From the NCBI GenBank assembly GCA_937920635.1, contig CAKZUE010000001.1:41014-105013 (forward strand): a DNA stretch of 64,000 nt. Direction: 5' to 3'. The notes beneath the pieces are model-generated. The model saw only the letters and a list, made by a program, of their open reading frames with translations, searched no databases and had not been told where the DNA came from. The DNA comes from an uncultured Bryobacteraceae bacterium (GTDB lineage Bacteria > Acidobacteriota > Terriglobia > Bryobacterales > Bryobacteraceae). The translations under genes were made by a program, and so were the position numbers. This document shows positions 17,888-27,235 of the stretch, one piece after another. Every line of letters begins with the position of its first letter. The first letter of the stretch is position 1.

Positions 17888-20263
17888 ATGCATCCCAAGT
17901 CACGCATCTTTGAATGGCTGGTGGTCGGCACGGCGATCGTCTGGCTGGCGGTTCACGCGTATCTCGACGCGGACAGCGGCACGCTGCTGTATGTGACCTA
18001 TCTGGTGTGCACGGCTGCGGCGGCGATCGGACGCTTCGACCTGCCGGCCGCCTCCGCAAATATTCCGATCGGGTTCATTTTTGTCCTGGCGAGCCTGCCC
18101 GAGCTGCCGCTGAAGGAGACGCTGGCGATCGGCATCACGGGCGCCGGGATTCACGCGATCCGGGAGAGAGAGCCGCGCTCGCACTGGCTGAACACGATCT
18201 TCGAGATGTCGGTTTGGGTGCTCGGAATCGCCGCCGCCGACGCCGCTTATCGAAGGATCCTGGAGGCGGCGCCTGGCGCCGCCTCGTTCGGCGCCTTGCC
18301 GCTGGCGGCCATCGTTCTGTTTCTGGTCACGGCGTTTCCTCTGGCGGCAGCCAGGGCTTTGCAGGAACGCGAGCCACTGAGGAGGGTCTGGAAGAACCGC
18401 TTCCTCTGGTCCCTGCCTTACTACATGGCGGGCGCCGCCATCGCGGGGCTGCTGACAACGCTGCCCAAGATTTCCTGGTGGTACTCGGGACTGATTCTGC
18501 TGCCGGTAGCCCTGCTGGTTTTCTACGCCTACCGGCTGCAACTGGAGTCACTGGCGAGGGAGCGGCAGCACGCCGAGGAGCTTGCCTCGATGCAGCTCAA
18601 TATGGTGGAGGCTCTGGCGCTGGCCGTGGAGTCGAAGGACGTGACGCCGGTCGGCGATCTGCACCGGATGGTGTCTTTCGCGTCCGGGCTGGGCGAAGCC
18701 ATGGGTTTGAGCGACGAGCAGATCCGCGCGCTGCGCGTCGCCGCGGTATTGCACGATATCGGGCAGGTGGCGGTGCCGGATCACATCATCATGAAGCCAG
18801 GCCGGCTCACTCCGGATGAATACCAGCGCCTGAAGATCCATCCCGAGATTGGAGCGCAAATCATCCAGCAGGCGGGCTTCCCGCGGCTGGTGAGCACCAT
18901 TGTGCATGCGCACCACGAGCGATGGGACGGCACGGGGTATCCAGCAGGGCTGAAGGGCGCGCAGATCCCGGTGGAGGCGCGCGTGCTGGCGGCCGTGGAC
19001 ATGCTGCTGGCGCTCAGCACCGACCGGCACTACCGCCGGGCAATCCCGCTGGACGAAGCCATGGAGATCGTCGCCCGGGAAGCGGGCAAGGGACTGGATC
19101 CCGTCGTGGTGAGCCGGCTGCGGCAGGTCTACCGGGAACTGGACCGGCAGGCGGGTTCGATGAGAGCGGGCCGCTCTTCTCTGGCTGTGGGCGGCGCCGA
19201 GACAGTTCCGGCCGGCATGGAGCTGCCGACGTTCCTGCGGGCCATCGCCGAGGCGCGGCGGGAAGAGCAGATGGTGCTCGAGTTCACGCAGATCCTGGGC
19301 TCGTCGCTGGATCTGGACGAAACGCTGAACGAGCTGTCCCGCCGGCTGCACAACCGCCTGGAATTCGAGACGATGGTTCTGTTCCTCCGGCAGGGGGACC
19401 GGCTGGAGGCGGCCTTCGTGGAAGGGCAGCACTTCTCGCTGTTCCATAACCTGTCGTTGCAGATGATGTCCGGCATCACGGGCCATGTGGCGGCGACGCT
19501 GCGCCCCGTGCTCAACGCGCCGCCCACGGAAGATCCGATCTCGCACCGCAACCCGGTTGCGGCCAGCAGTCTGAAGTCGGCGATGATCATTCCTCTGGAC
19601 GGCCCCAATGGACTGGTGGGAACCCTCAACCTGTATTCCACCCGGCACCTGGCATTCAGCTCCGCGCAATTGAGCCTGCTTACGAGCATCGCCTCGAAGC
19701 TGGCGGTCACCGTGGAGAACTCGGCGAAGTTCCAGCAGGCGGAGACGCGCGCGTCGGTGGACTTTCTCACCGGGCTGCCCAACGCGGGGGCGCTGTTCCT
19801 CCACCTGCAAAACGAGCTGGCCCGCTGCGCACGCACGGAGACCGGACTCGGGCTGCTCGTTTTCGACCTGGATGGATTCAAGGGCGTCAACGATCAATAC
19901 GGCCACCTGACCGGCAACCGGCTTCTGCAACTGGTAGCGCAGGGTCTGCGGGAGAATTGCCGCGAATACGACTTTGTGGCCCGCATGGGCGGCGACGAAT
20001 TTGTGATGGTGCTGCCCGGCGTCACCACCGAAGCCGTGGCCCACCGGTTGCAGCGGATGCGCGCATACGTCGAACGCGTCGGCGTGGAACTCTGCGGCGC
20101 GTTGTGCGTCTCGGTGAGCGGCGGCTCGGCGTTTTTCCCAACCGACGGGCGCACCGCCGAAGAGCTGCTGGCGAAGGCCGACAGGCATATGTACGACGAA
20201 AAATACGTGCGGAAACAGGCCCGCAACGAGACTCCGCCAACCGCGCGGGAAGCTACGGCCTGA
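17888..20263 (+). CDS. Membrane HD-GYP / GAF / GGDEF cyclic-di-GMP protein
   Basis: A 791-residue protein (ATG 17888 chosen; the frame is open to an ATG at 17825). It has a membrane region of several helices (about residues 8-210), then an HD-GYP phosphodiesterase domain with H289-D290 and the GYP motif at 350 (WDGTGYPAGL). A GAF domain follows (about residues 430-600), then a GGDEF diguanylate cyclase domain with intact GGDEF at 701-705 and an RxxD inhibitory site (REYD) five residues before it. Synthesis and breakdown of c-di-GMP are both encoded in one chain. Its neighbour, a capsule-type phosphatase, suggests a link to exopolysaccharide control. Confidence 0.9.
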   Translation: MHPKSRIFEWLVVGTAIVWLAVHAYLDADSGTLLYVTYLVCTAAAAIGRFDLPAASANIPIGFIFVLASLPELPLKETLAIGITGAGIHAIREREPRSHWLNTIFEMSVWVLGIAAADAAYRRILEAAPGAASFGALPLAAIVLFLVTAFPLAAARALQEREPLRRVWKNRFLWSLPYYMAGAAIAGLLTTLPKISWWYSGLILLPVALLVFYAYRLQLESLARERQHAEELASMQLNMVEALALAVESKDVTPVGDLHRMVSFASGLGEAMGLSDEQIRALRVAAVLHDIGQVAVPDHIIMKPGRLTPDEYQRLKIHPEIGAQIIQQAGFPRLVSTIVHAHHERWDGTGYPAGLKGAQIPVEARVLAAVDMLLALSTDRHYRRAIPLDEAMEIVAREAGKGLDPVVVSRLRQVYRELDRQAGSMRAGRSSLAVGGAETVPAGMELPTFLRAIAEARREEQMVLEFTQILGSSLDLDETLNELSRRLHNRLEFETMVLFLRQGDRLEAAFVEGQHFSLFHNLSLQMMSGITGHVAATLRPVLNAPPTEDPISHRNPVAASSLKSAMIIPLDGPNGLVGTLNLYSTRHLAFSSAQLSLLTSIASKLAVTVENSAKFQQAETRASVDFLTGLPNAGALFLHLQNELARCARTETGLGLLVFDLDGFKGVNDQYGHLTGNRLLQLVAQGLRENCREYDFVARMGGDEFVMVLPGVTTEAVAHRLQRMRAYVERVGVELCGALCVSVSGGSAFFPTDGRTAEELLAKADRHMYDEKYVRKQARNETPPTAREATA

Positions 20264-20268
20264 GGCCG

Positions 20269-20778
20269 TCAGCGGGTGTGTGGCTCGGCCGAGGTGACCA
20301 CGGCGCCGTCGGCGTCGTGGATGCGCAGTTCAAAGCCGCGGCGGGATTCCAACGCCTCGACGGGCACGGGAAACGAGGCTGCCACCGTGCGGTCGGCGGT
20401 CTCGCCCCCGCGGAGGCGCTCCCGGAACATCAGCACCGGAGTGTGGCGCGGACCGGCCAGGGGATAGTAGCGGAGCGCGCGGTCCAGATCCGTCTGCGCC
20501 GTCACCAGCCCCTCCTCTCTGTTTCCACTGGCGCCGATCAGCGCAGCCTCCACCTCCTTCACCTGGAACAGCACGCGGGAAGGGTTGTGAATGCGCAGAT
20601 CGAAAACCGCCAGCGAAGACTCGGGCCCGGTGGCGATGGTGCGCACTTTCAGCCAGCGCACTTCCAGGCGCGCCTGCGAGCCGAGGCTCAGCCAGTAGCC
20701 GATGCCCGCGATGGCGGCCACGATGGCCAGCCCCGCGGCGCTCCAAATCAGCAGGCCGGGAATCTGCGTCCTGCGCAT
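20269..20778 (-). CDS. Membrane-anchored protein of unknown function
   Basis: A 169-residue protein with one N-terminal transmembrane helix (about residues 8-30, LLIWSAAGLAIVAAIAGIGYWL) followed by an extracytoplasmic domain that looks all-beta (LEVRWLKVRTI, LAVFDLRIHNPSRVLFQVKEV). The 'IHNPS' strand suggests a fold like LEA14/water-stress domains, but the match is weak. It is placed three bases downstream of the exported TIM-barrel gene on the same strand, so the two are probably co-transcribed. The function is unknown. Confidence 0.55.
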   Translation of the reverse strand: MRRTQIPGLLIWSAAGLAIVAAIAGIGYWLSLGSQARLEVRWLKVRTIATGPESSLAVFDLRIHNPSRVLFQVKEVEAALIGASGNREEGLVTAQTDLDRALRYYPLAGPRHTPVLMFRERLRGGETADRTVAASFPVPVEALESRRGFELRIHDADGAVVTSAEPHTR

Positions 20779-20781
20779 CTG

Positions 20782-21705
20782 TCAGGCTCCGGCGACCAGC
20801 TTCAGGATCTCCTTCATGCACAGGTGAGCTTTCTCGATCAGCGTACCGTCGAAGATGTGCGTCTCCAGCCCGATGCGGCCCGGGTAGCCGTCTTTGGCGA
20901 GCGCCTCGAAAATCTCTTTCCACGGCACCAGGACCGGGCCCACCACAAGGCCCCGCGCCTTCATCTGCACGTTGCCGAGCCGCTCGAGCGGAAGCTGCCG
21001 GTAGCCATCGGGCCAGGGCTGTTCCTGGAAGCCGAGCGCGTTGACCGGGTCCCAGTTGATGCCGAGTCCCGCATCGGGCACAAGTTCGCAGATGCGGCGC
21101 AGCTCGGCCGCGGTGGCCACGTTGCAGGAAGCCTCGTTTTCCACCAGCAGCTTCATGCCGCGCCGCCGCGCCTCGGCCGCCATCGGGGCCAGGATCTCCG
21201 CCACCCCCGGCAGCAGGGCGGCCGGGTCGGCCACGCGCGTGAAAGTGAAAACGCGGACCAGCGGCACCTCGAAGATTTCCGCCGCGCGCAACGCCCTGGC
21301 CAGCTCGTCATGGCGGCGGTCGAAGCGGGCCTGTTCGCGCGCCTCGCGCTGCTGCTTCTGCTCGGGAGTCTCGTTGCGGCGGCGCGCCGGTTCCGTGCCC
21401 GGCAGCGTGAACTTCAGCATTGGCGTGTTGAGAAAGGAGACGCGGAGGCCGGCGTCCTTCAGCTCCCGGGCGGCCTTGAGCAGGACGGGCTCGTCGAGCT
21501 GGGCATACGTGCCGCCTCCACCGGGCACGCCTCGCAGTTCCACCCACCGCACGCCGTACTGCTTGCAGAACGCGATGGCGTCTTCCGGCGAGCGGGCGAT
21601 CTCATCGGTGAGCAGGCTGATGCGGTCCAGCGTGATGCGCGGCTCCGCCGCCGCCAGCGGCGAGACCAGCGCCGCGCCCAGCAGCGTTCTCCGGTCCAGA
21701 ATCAT
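20782..21705 (-). CDS. Exported TIM-barrel sugar isomerase/epimerase-like protein
   Basis: A 307-residue member of the xylose isomerase-like TIM-barrel superfamily, with a twin-arginine-type leader (DRRTLLGAALVSPLAAA). Ligand regions are WVELRGV, VRVFTFTR, MKLLVENEASC (Glu), GINWDPVNA (Asp), VQMKARG and GRIGLETHIFDG (Glu). The middle carries a charged Glu/Arg/Gln helix (about residues 105-130) not seen in the other two copies of this window. It is the third exported or soluble isomerase-like protein here. Substrate unknown. Confidence 0.75.
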   Translation of the reverse strand: MILDRRTLLGAALVSPLAAAEPRITLDRISLLTDEIARSPEDAIAFCKQYGVRWVELRGVPGGGGTYAQLDEPVLLKAARELKDAGLRVSFLNTPMLKFTLPGTEPARRRNETPEQKQQREAREQARFDRRHDELARALRAAEIFEVPLVRVFTFTRVADPAALLPGVAEILAPMAAEARRRGMKLLVENEASCNVATAAELRRICELVPDAGLGINWDPVNALGFQEQPWPDGYRQLPLERLGNVQMKARGLVVGPVLVPWKEIFEALAKDGYPGRIGLETHIFDGTLIEKAHLCMKEILKLVAGA

Positions 21706-21732
21706 GCCAAGAGTGTATCAAGGCGCAGGCGG

Positions 21733-22119
21733 TCAGGAGCGGCGGGACGGTGCCGGCGCGGCGGCAAGAAAGAGCGCGCCGCTCATCAGGGGCGGCAGAG
21801 AGAGAAGGATGGCCGTGCCCAGGCTTCGGACGGAGGGTTCGTTGCCCGTGCCGGACCAGTAGGCGCAAAACACGACCATCGCCAGCACAAGCAGCATGGC
21901 GCCGCCGGCAGCCGCGTTCCTCCAGGCGTACAGGGAAATGCCGATGAAAACCAGCCCGGGCAGCGTCTGCAACAGCACGTCGGCGAACTCGGCGTACTCG
22001 GCCACGCCGGACGCAAATCCGAACCACGCCCAGAAGACACCCCAGGCAAGAGACAAGATCCGCGCCACCATCCGCTCCCATTCCTGCAATCCGTACCAGT
22101 TCAGGTGCAATTGCTTCAT
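21733..22119 (-). CDS. Four-helix membrane protein of unknown function
   Basis: A 128-residue protein with about four transmembrane helices (ILSLAWGVFWAWFGFASG; LLQTLPGLVFIGISLYAW; AMLLVLAMVVFCAYWSG; LGTAILLSLPPLMSGALFLAAA). A short hydrophilic N-terminus precedes them. Proteins of this type are frequent and unassigned in many bacteria. It lies 27 bases upstream of the exported isomerase gene on the same strand and may belong to that transcript. Confidence 0.55.
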   Translation of the reverse strand: MKQLHLNWYGLQEWERMVARILSLAWGVFWAWFGFASGVAEYAEFADVLLQTLPGLVFIGISLYAWRNAAAGGAMLLVLAMVVFCAYWSGTGNEPSVRSLGTAILLSLPPLMSGALFLAAAPAPSRRS

Positions 22120-22189
22120 TGGAGGAGCCTTCGGGCATGATACGGCTGTTCACTCCTTTTGGCAAGCAAAGAAACGGCGAAATGCGGGA

Positions 22190-23335
22190 TCAGCGGGATT
22201 CCAGGATCCGTTCCAGTATGGCGGGGAGCTCGTAGACGGCGCGGTTGTGGAACCGCCGCGCGGCGTCGCGCATCGGGCCGATGAGTCCGCCATCCAGCAA
22301 CGAAGCGACGGCACGGCCCACATGGCGGTAGCTGTTCAGAGCCATGCCAGCGCCCTGTTCGACCAGCCACTCCGCGTTGTACCGCTCCTGGGGCAGCGTC
22401 CAGGCATTGCGGACGGTGATCACGGGCAGGCCGCAGTGCAGGGCTTCCGAGATGGAGCCGGGGCCGGGCTTGCCGATGAAGAAGTCCGAGATCCGCATCC
22501 AGTACGGGACCTCGCTGGTGAAGCCCAGAACATGTTTCCGAATTCGTGTTTTTTGCCGTTCGAGCTTCCGCCGCAGGCTGTCGTTCCTGCCGGCGATCAG
22601 AATGAGCTGCGCCTGGACGCCGGCGCGGCTGATGCTGTCCAGCACGGTCTCCATGGCGCCGGAGCCATAGCCGCCGAACAGCACGAGTCCGGTGGGCAGG
22701 CGGGGGTCGAGGCCGATCTTCTCCCTCTCGGCCTCGACCTGGATTTCGGCCGGCTCGTAGAAGCGCGGATGGAGAATCATGCCGGAGGCGAGAAACACGC
22801 GCTCCGGCGGATGTCCCATCTCCAGCGCCTGCTGGCGGGCTTTCTCCGTGCCGCAGATAAAGTATTGCGGCTGGCGCTCGATCCAGAAGGCGGGCGGATA
22901 ATCGGCGAGATCGGTGAGAATCGTGACGTAGGGCGCTCCCGGCTTGACCGCCTGCCAGGCGTCAAACAGCGCCCGGTTGAAGTTGGGCACGACGCTGACG
23001 ACCATATCCGGGGCGCGCGAGGCCGAGCGCCCTTCCCACCACTCGCGCAGCAGGCGGACTTCGCTTGCATGATAGCGCCGGATCACAGCCTGCATGAAAC
23101 GCAGCCCCTGCGCCGAGCCGAGCGTCCAGCCGCGGCGCAGCATCAGGTTGTAGATCTCTTCCAGATCCAGCCGGAGAACCTTGCGGAAGACGTCCACCGG
23201 CGCCAGGATCTCCTTCAAGTGGACCAGACGGATCTGAAACGGGCGCTGCTGCTGCCGGCACACCAGTTCCAGAGCCGTGGCAGCGGCGCGGTGCCCGCCT
23301 CCGGCGTCGAAATAGATCACGTCGACATGCTTCAT
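22190..23335 (-). CDS. MGDG-synthase/UgtP-like glycosyltransferase
   Basis: A 381-residue glycosyltransferase of the GT28 (MurG/UgtP/MGDG synthase) type. It starts at ATG 23335, giving DVIYFDAGGGHRAAATAL, the acceptor-binding glycine loop near the N-terminus. The C-terminal half carries the donor site: GLVLFGGYGSGAM, LILIAGRN and DFFIGKPGPGSISEALHCGLPVI. The family transfers a sugar from a nucleotide donor to diacylglycerol or another lipid; the exact acceptor cannot be told. An upstream frame to 23479 lacks coding character. It stands alone and is divergent from the small secreted peptide. Confidence 0.8.
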   Translation of the reverse strand: MKHVDVIYFDAGGGHRAAATALELVCRQQQRPFQIRLVHLKEILAPVDVFRKVLRLDLEEIYNLMLRRGWTLGSAQGLRFMQAVIRRYHASEVRLLREWWEGRSASRAPDMVVSVVPNFNRALFDAWQAVKPGAPYVTILTDLADYPPAFWIERQPQYFICGTEKARQQALEMGHPPERVFLASGMILHPRFYEPAEIQVEAEREKIGLDPRLPTGLVLFGGYGSGAMETVLDSISRAGVQAQLILIAGRNDSLRRKLERQKTRIRKHVLGFTSEVPYWMRISDFFIGKPGPGSISEALHCGLPVITVRNAWTLPQERYNAEWLVEQGAGMALNSYRHVGRAVASLLDGGLIGPMRDAARRFHNRAVYELPAILERILESR

Positions 23336-23515
23336 AGGCGGGGCCGGACTGCTCCTCCCGGAGAATAGCAGACGCCCGGCGCGTGAGGCATCCCTGCGAT
23401 TCGGGGGGAAGCGTAGCCCCGCAAGGCGATAGTGCGTTGCGGCGTCCGGCCTTAGTCTCGGGTTGAGAGGCCGCTCCAAGCTGCCTCGACCGATACCGCA
23501 AGGAGTTGAATTCCC

Positions 23516-23671
23516 ATGAAGAAGATCCTCGCCGCATTGACCATGGCGGCTTTCACGATGGTGGTGACGCCGAGCTTTGCGCAGACACAGCCTGAGCCGT
23601 CGAAGAAGGAAGAGAAGAAGAAGACCAAGAAGGAGAAGAAAGAGGAGAAGAAGGAAGAGAAGAAGCAGTAG
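23516..23671 (+). CDS. Small secreted Lys/Glu-rich peptide
   Basis: A 51-residue protein starting at ATG 23516 behind AGGAG. It has a signal peptide (MKKILAALTMAAFTMVVTPSFA) with a cleavage site after SFA, followed by QTQPEPS and then a tail made only of Lys, Glu, Thr and Gln (blocks of KKEEKK and KKEKKEE). The mature peptide would be about 30 residues, highly charged and probably unstructured or a single helix. A strong terminator follows directly. Such secreted peptides are common in Acidobacteria but unassigned. Confidence 0.6.
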   Translation: MKKILAALTMAAFTMVVTPSFAQTQPEPSKKEEKKKTKKEKKEEKKEEKKQ

Positions 23672-23695
23672 TACCGCTTCCCTTCCCGATTCCGG

Positions 23696-23727
23696 CGGCC
23701 GCTCCCGTACGAGGAGCGGCCGTTTTT
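23696..23727 (+). terminator. Rho-independent terminator
   Basis: A perfect 10-bp stem (CGGCCGCTCC at 23696-23705 with GGAGCGGCCG at 23713-23722) around the loop CGTACGA is followed by five T. It ends the transcript of the secreted peptide gene. Confidence 0.9.
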
Positions 23728-23764
23728 CGTCTCTCCCACGTGCGCAGTCCGGCGCCCGGGCGCA

Positions 23765-24169
23765 TCACGGCGAGGTCAACGTCAGCCTGCCGTGCTGAAC
23801 TCCTCTTGTGGCGATCAGGCGGTCGGCAATGCCGCGCACGCGCGAACTCCTGCCTTTCAGGACGAGCACTTCCAGGCAGTGGTGGTGATCCAGATGGACG
23901 TGCAGCGTGGAGATGATCTCCGCGTAGTGCTCATGCTGCATGTGCGTCAGCCGCTCCTGAAGCAGGCGGACGTGGTGGTCGTAGACGAGCGTCAGAGTTC
24001 CGACCACATCCGCGTCCGGCTCGGCGGCTTTCTCCTGCACGAGCGCGTCGCGGATCAGGTCTCGGAACGCCTCGCTGCGGTTGGTGTAGCCGCGGCGCGC
24101 GTTGAGCGAATCGAATTGATTCAATAGATCCTCGTCGATGGCGACGCCGATGCGGGCAAGGTGTCCCAT
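23765..24169 (-). CDS. nikR: Nickel-responsive regulator NikR
   Basis: A 134-residue ribbon-helix-helix regulator. The N-terminal RHH domain (residues 1-45) contains RIGVAIDEDLLNQFD and RSEAFRDLIRDAL. The C-terminal ACT-like domain carries the square-planar nickel ligands in the spacing known from E. coli NikR: His79, His90, His92 and Cys98, within HEHYAEIIS, HVHLD and HHCLEVLVLKG. NikR normally represses nickel uptake when the metal is plentiful. It is divergent from the outer-membrane receptor at 24338, which could therefore be its target, although I found no convincing NikR operator between them. Confidence 0.92.
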   Translation of the reverse strand: MGHLARIGVAIDEDLLNQFDSLNARRGYTNRSEAFRDLIRDALVQEKAAEPDADVVGTLTLVYDHHVRLLQERLTHMQHEHYAEIISTLHVHLDHHHCLEVLVLKGRSSRVRGIADRLIATRGVQHGRLTLTSP

Positions 24170-24337
24170 GCGTCCTCATGGCGTGTACGCCCGCGCGTGG
24201 GCGGACAGGCGACACTCCTTATGCTACAGCAAGTCAGGCGAGTCGCTCGACCTGCCGGGCGGCGCCCGGTGTCGCCTTTCATTTCCGGTTCACGGCATCG
24301 TCACGGCGGCTTTATCGGCGGCTGGTAGGAAAAGGGC

Positions 24338-27235
24338 ATGAAACGACACAGGTTTCCAACTTCGATGATTCTTCTCGCTCTGGCTCTGGCCGCGCCACGG
24401 CCGGCCTTGCCGCAAGGACAGGCGATTGACGGAGTGATCGAAGGAGTGGTCCGCTCCGCCGACGGCGCTGCCGTGCCCGGCGCGCTAGTGCGGACACGCA
24501 ACCGGCTCACCGGCCTGGAACGCAGCTCGCAGACCAACGAGGCAGGCCAGTATGTGATTCCTCTCCTGCCTCCCGGCAGCTACAATGTCACGGCCGAAGC
24601 GGCCGGTTTTGCGACCCTGTCGCGGACGGGAGTGGAGGTCGCTGCCGGGCAGGTGGTCACCGTGCCGTTGGTGCTTTCGCCGGCCACGGTGCAGACCGTC
24701 GTCGAAGTGGTTGCCGACATCCCGGTGGTCGAAGTGGGCCGCACGGTGAGCAGCAACACTCAGCCCGAGGTGCTGGTGCGCAACATTCCCGTTATCGGCC
24801 GGTCGATTCAGGACTTTTACACGCTCCAGCCCGGGGTCAACGCGCGCCCGTTGTCGACCGGGGGTTCCGGCACGGGCACATCCACAACGATTTACGGCGG
24901 GCTAGGGTTGCGGCAGATCAATGTCGACGGAGTCTCCAACCAGCTGCAGGGCGGCGCCCGCAACGTCGTCATCAGCCAGGAAGCGATCCAGGAATTCCAG
25001 ACCGTGACGAACTTTTCCGCTGAATTCGGGCGCGTTGCCGGCGGGCTTCAGAACGCATTCACGCGGTCGGGAACCAACGAGCTGCACGGTTCGCTGTTCG
25101 CATTCGCGCGCCACCGGGTCCTTAGCGCGCGCCAGAAGCTGTTAGCGCCCGATGCACCCAAGCCTGATTTCTCCCGCTACCATCTGGGCGGCACTCTCGG
25201 CGGGCCATTGCGGCGGGACCGGGCCTTCTATTTCGTGACCTACGAGCGTTGGATGCAGGACCTGCCGCAGCTTCTCACGATCAGCCCGGAGAACGCGGCG
25301 TTGATCGGCATTCCGGCCTCCAGCATCGGGGCCAAGATCTCCACCTTCCGGGCCCACACGACGACCGCCCGCGCGGATTGGCTGGTGAACAACAAGAACC
25401 GGGTTTTCGTCCGGCATAACTATTATTTTGATCGTGAATCTCCACTCGGCAGCGGCCTGAACGCGTATGAAACCCTGCAGCGATGGGACGAAGAGCCCCA
25501 GAACCTGACCACGCAGTGGGTCAGCAGCCCGCGCGAGGGCCTGCTGAACGAGCTGCGTTTTCTGTGGGCATCGCGAACCATCTCCCGGGGCATCGAGGCT
25601 GACAGGTTCGCGCCGAACATCAACATTCAGGGCGTGGCCAGCTTCAATGGCAATCAGAATGGAGAAGGCTTGAGCCGCGAGCGCGGCATCCAGGTCATCA
25701 ACAACACGAGCTGGATCCTTGGAAGGCACACGATGAAGGCGGGCGTCGATCTGCTGCCGGTCAGCTTCCGTGAGCGGCTCACCAACATCAACGGCCAGTT
25801 CATCTTCGGCGGCCTGCCTGCCGTGGCCGGCGTGCGTCCGTCCGTCTCCGCTCTCCAACAGTACCTGAACACCGTCGCGGGCGTTGTGGATCCGGCCACC
25901 GGCCGGCCATTTTCCTACTCGCGCTTCACTCAGTCTATCGGACGCGAATTTCATCAGTCGAGCGTGGTGCAGCAGGGCTACTTCATCCAGGATGATTTCC
26001 GCCCGTCGGACCGGCTGAAGATCAACGCCGGACTGCGATACGAGTATTTCCACAGGCCCAGAGGCCTGCCGAACCCGGACCTGCCGGAGACCGGGGTGAT
26101 CCCGCAGGACCGCACCAACTGGGCGCCGCGTCTGGGCATAGCCTTCGATCCGTGGGGCAACGGCAGAACGGTGTTGCGCGCCGGCGGCGGCTTCTACTAC
26201 AACGTGACCGTCGCCCAGACGTTCAACAATTTCCTGCGCGGCAACGGAGTGGAGGTCATCAACCTGAACGTGACGCCGACAAGCCCCGGGGCGCCGGCCT
26301 TCACCCGGGTCCGCGTGCCGCCGCCGTCGGATTTCGTCCGGCCTGTCTCCGACGTCCGTTTCTTCGCCCCGAAGTTTCATGACGTCACGGTCTACAACTT
26401 TTTCTTCGCGCTGGAGCGGGAAGTGGTCCGGGATCTGGGCTTCAGTCTGACCTACCAGGGTACGAGGGGGAGGCATCTGCCGTGGTCCCGCATCGAGAAT
26501 CTCGCCCCGACGGGGCGAGTATTGCCCGATGGCAGGGAAGTGTTCTCCACCACGAACCGGCCGGATCCCCGTTTCGGCAACATGCTGGTCGCCGAGTCGA
26601 CCGGCACGCAGAATTACAACGGGCTGATCGCCACACTCAACCGGCGCTATTCGCGCGGCTTAAGCTTGCAGGCGAGCTACCATCTTTCGCGTTCCTACGG
26701 CAAGGCGTTTGTCGACGATTTCACCGGATTCGGCATCTTCCGCACTCCGCTGAATGCGCGGGACCTGAGCCGGGACTGGGGCACGGGCGACTTCGATATG
26801 CGCCACCGGTTCATCCTGTTGGGCGTTTGGGAACCGGGCCTGGCCCGGCTGAAGGGTCCGGCGGCGGGGATCTTGGGCGGCTGGCAGGTTTCCAGCCGCG
26901 TCATTGCGCAGACGGGGCTGCCCTTCACGGCCACGACCGGCCAGGACAACAACGGAGACACCGTGTTCAACGACCGGCCTACGGGCCAGCCCATCAACTC
27001 GTTCCGCCTGCCCCGCTACGACGTCATCGACCTCCGGCTGTCGCGCCTGTTCCGCCTGGGGGAACAATCGCGCCTTGAGTTCATCGCCGAGTCCCTGAAC
27101 ACGCTGAACCGCACCAACTTCACCAATGTGAACCGCGTCTGGGGCCCGAATCCCACTCCCAACCCAACCTTCAACAACCCTGTGACGGCGGAAAACCAGC
27201 GGCAATTCCAGTTGGCCGTCCGCTACAGCTTCTGA
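24338..27235 (+). CDS. TonB-dependent outer-membrane receptor (carboxypeptidase-regulatory type)
   Basis: A 965-residue outer-membrane protein of the Oar/acidobacterial type. A signal peptide (MILLALALAAPRPALP) is followed by a carboxypeptidase-regulatory-like domain (about residues 33-115; IEGVVRSADGAAVPGALV, GQYVIPLLPPGSYNVTAEA), a plug-like region with NVDGVSNQ and SAEFGRVAGG, and a long beta-barrel. The last residue is Phe (LAVRYSF), typical of outer-membrane barrels. It is divergent from nikR with 168 bases between, so nickel uptake is an attractive but unproved role; sugar uptake is the usual guess for this group. Confidence 0.85.
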   Translation: MKRHRFPTSMILLALALAAPRPALPQGQAIDGVIEGVVRSADGAAVPGALVRTRNRLTGLERSSQTNEAGQYVIPLLPPGSYNVTAEAAGFATLSRTGVEVAAGQVVTVPLVLSPATVQTVVEVVADIPVVEVGRTVSSNTQPEVLVRNIPVIGRSIQDFYTLQPGVNARPLSTGGSGTGTSTTIYGGLGLRQINVDGVSNQLQGGARNVVISQEAIQEFQTVTNFSAEFGRVAGGLQNAFTRSGTNELHGSLFAFARHRVLSARQKLLAPDAPKPDFSRYHLGGTLGGPLRRDRAFYFVTYERWMQDLPQLLTISPENAALIGIPASSIGAKISTFRAHTTTARADWLVNNKNRVFVRHNYYFDRESPLGSGLNAYETLQRWDEEPQNLTTQWVSSPREGLLNELRFLWASRTISRGIEADRFAPNINIQGVASFNGNQNGEGLSRERGIQVINNTSWILGRHTMKAGVDLLPVSFRERLTNINGQFIFGGLPAVAGVRPSVSALQQYLNTVAGVVDPATGRPFSYSRFTQSIGREFHQSSVVQQGYFIQDDFRPSDRLKINAGLRYEYFHRPRGLPNPDLPETGVIPQDRTNWAPRLGIAFDPWGNGRTVLRAGGGFYYNVTVAQTFNNFLRGNGVEVINLNVTPTSPGAPAFTRVRVPPPSDFVRPVSDVRFFAPKFHDVTVYNFFFALEREVVRDLGFSLTYQGTRGRHLPWSRIENLAPTGRVLPDGREVFSTTNRPDPRFGNMLVAESTGTQNYNGLIATLNRRYSRGLSLQASYHLSRSYGKAFVDDFTGFGIFRTPLNARDLSRDWGTGDFDMRHRFILLGVWEPGLARLKGPAAGILGGWQVSSRVIAQTGLPFTATTGQDNNGDTVFNDRPTGQPINSFRLPRYDVIDLRLSRLFRLGEQSRLEFIAESLNTLNRTNFTNVNRVWGPNPTPNPTFNNPVTAENQRQFQLAVRYSF

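Noticed and set aside
24170..24337. A NikR operator between nikR and the receptor
   Set aside because: The only sizeable inverted repeat (GGCGACAC/GTGTCGCC, arms 53 bases apart) has the wrong spacing and orientation for known NikR sites.
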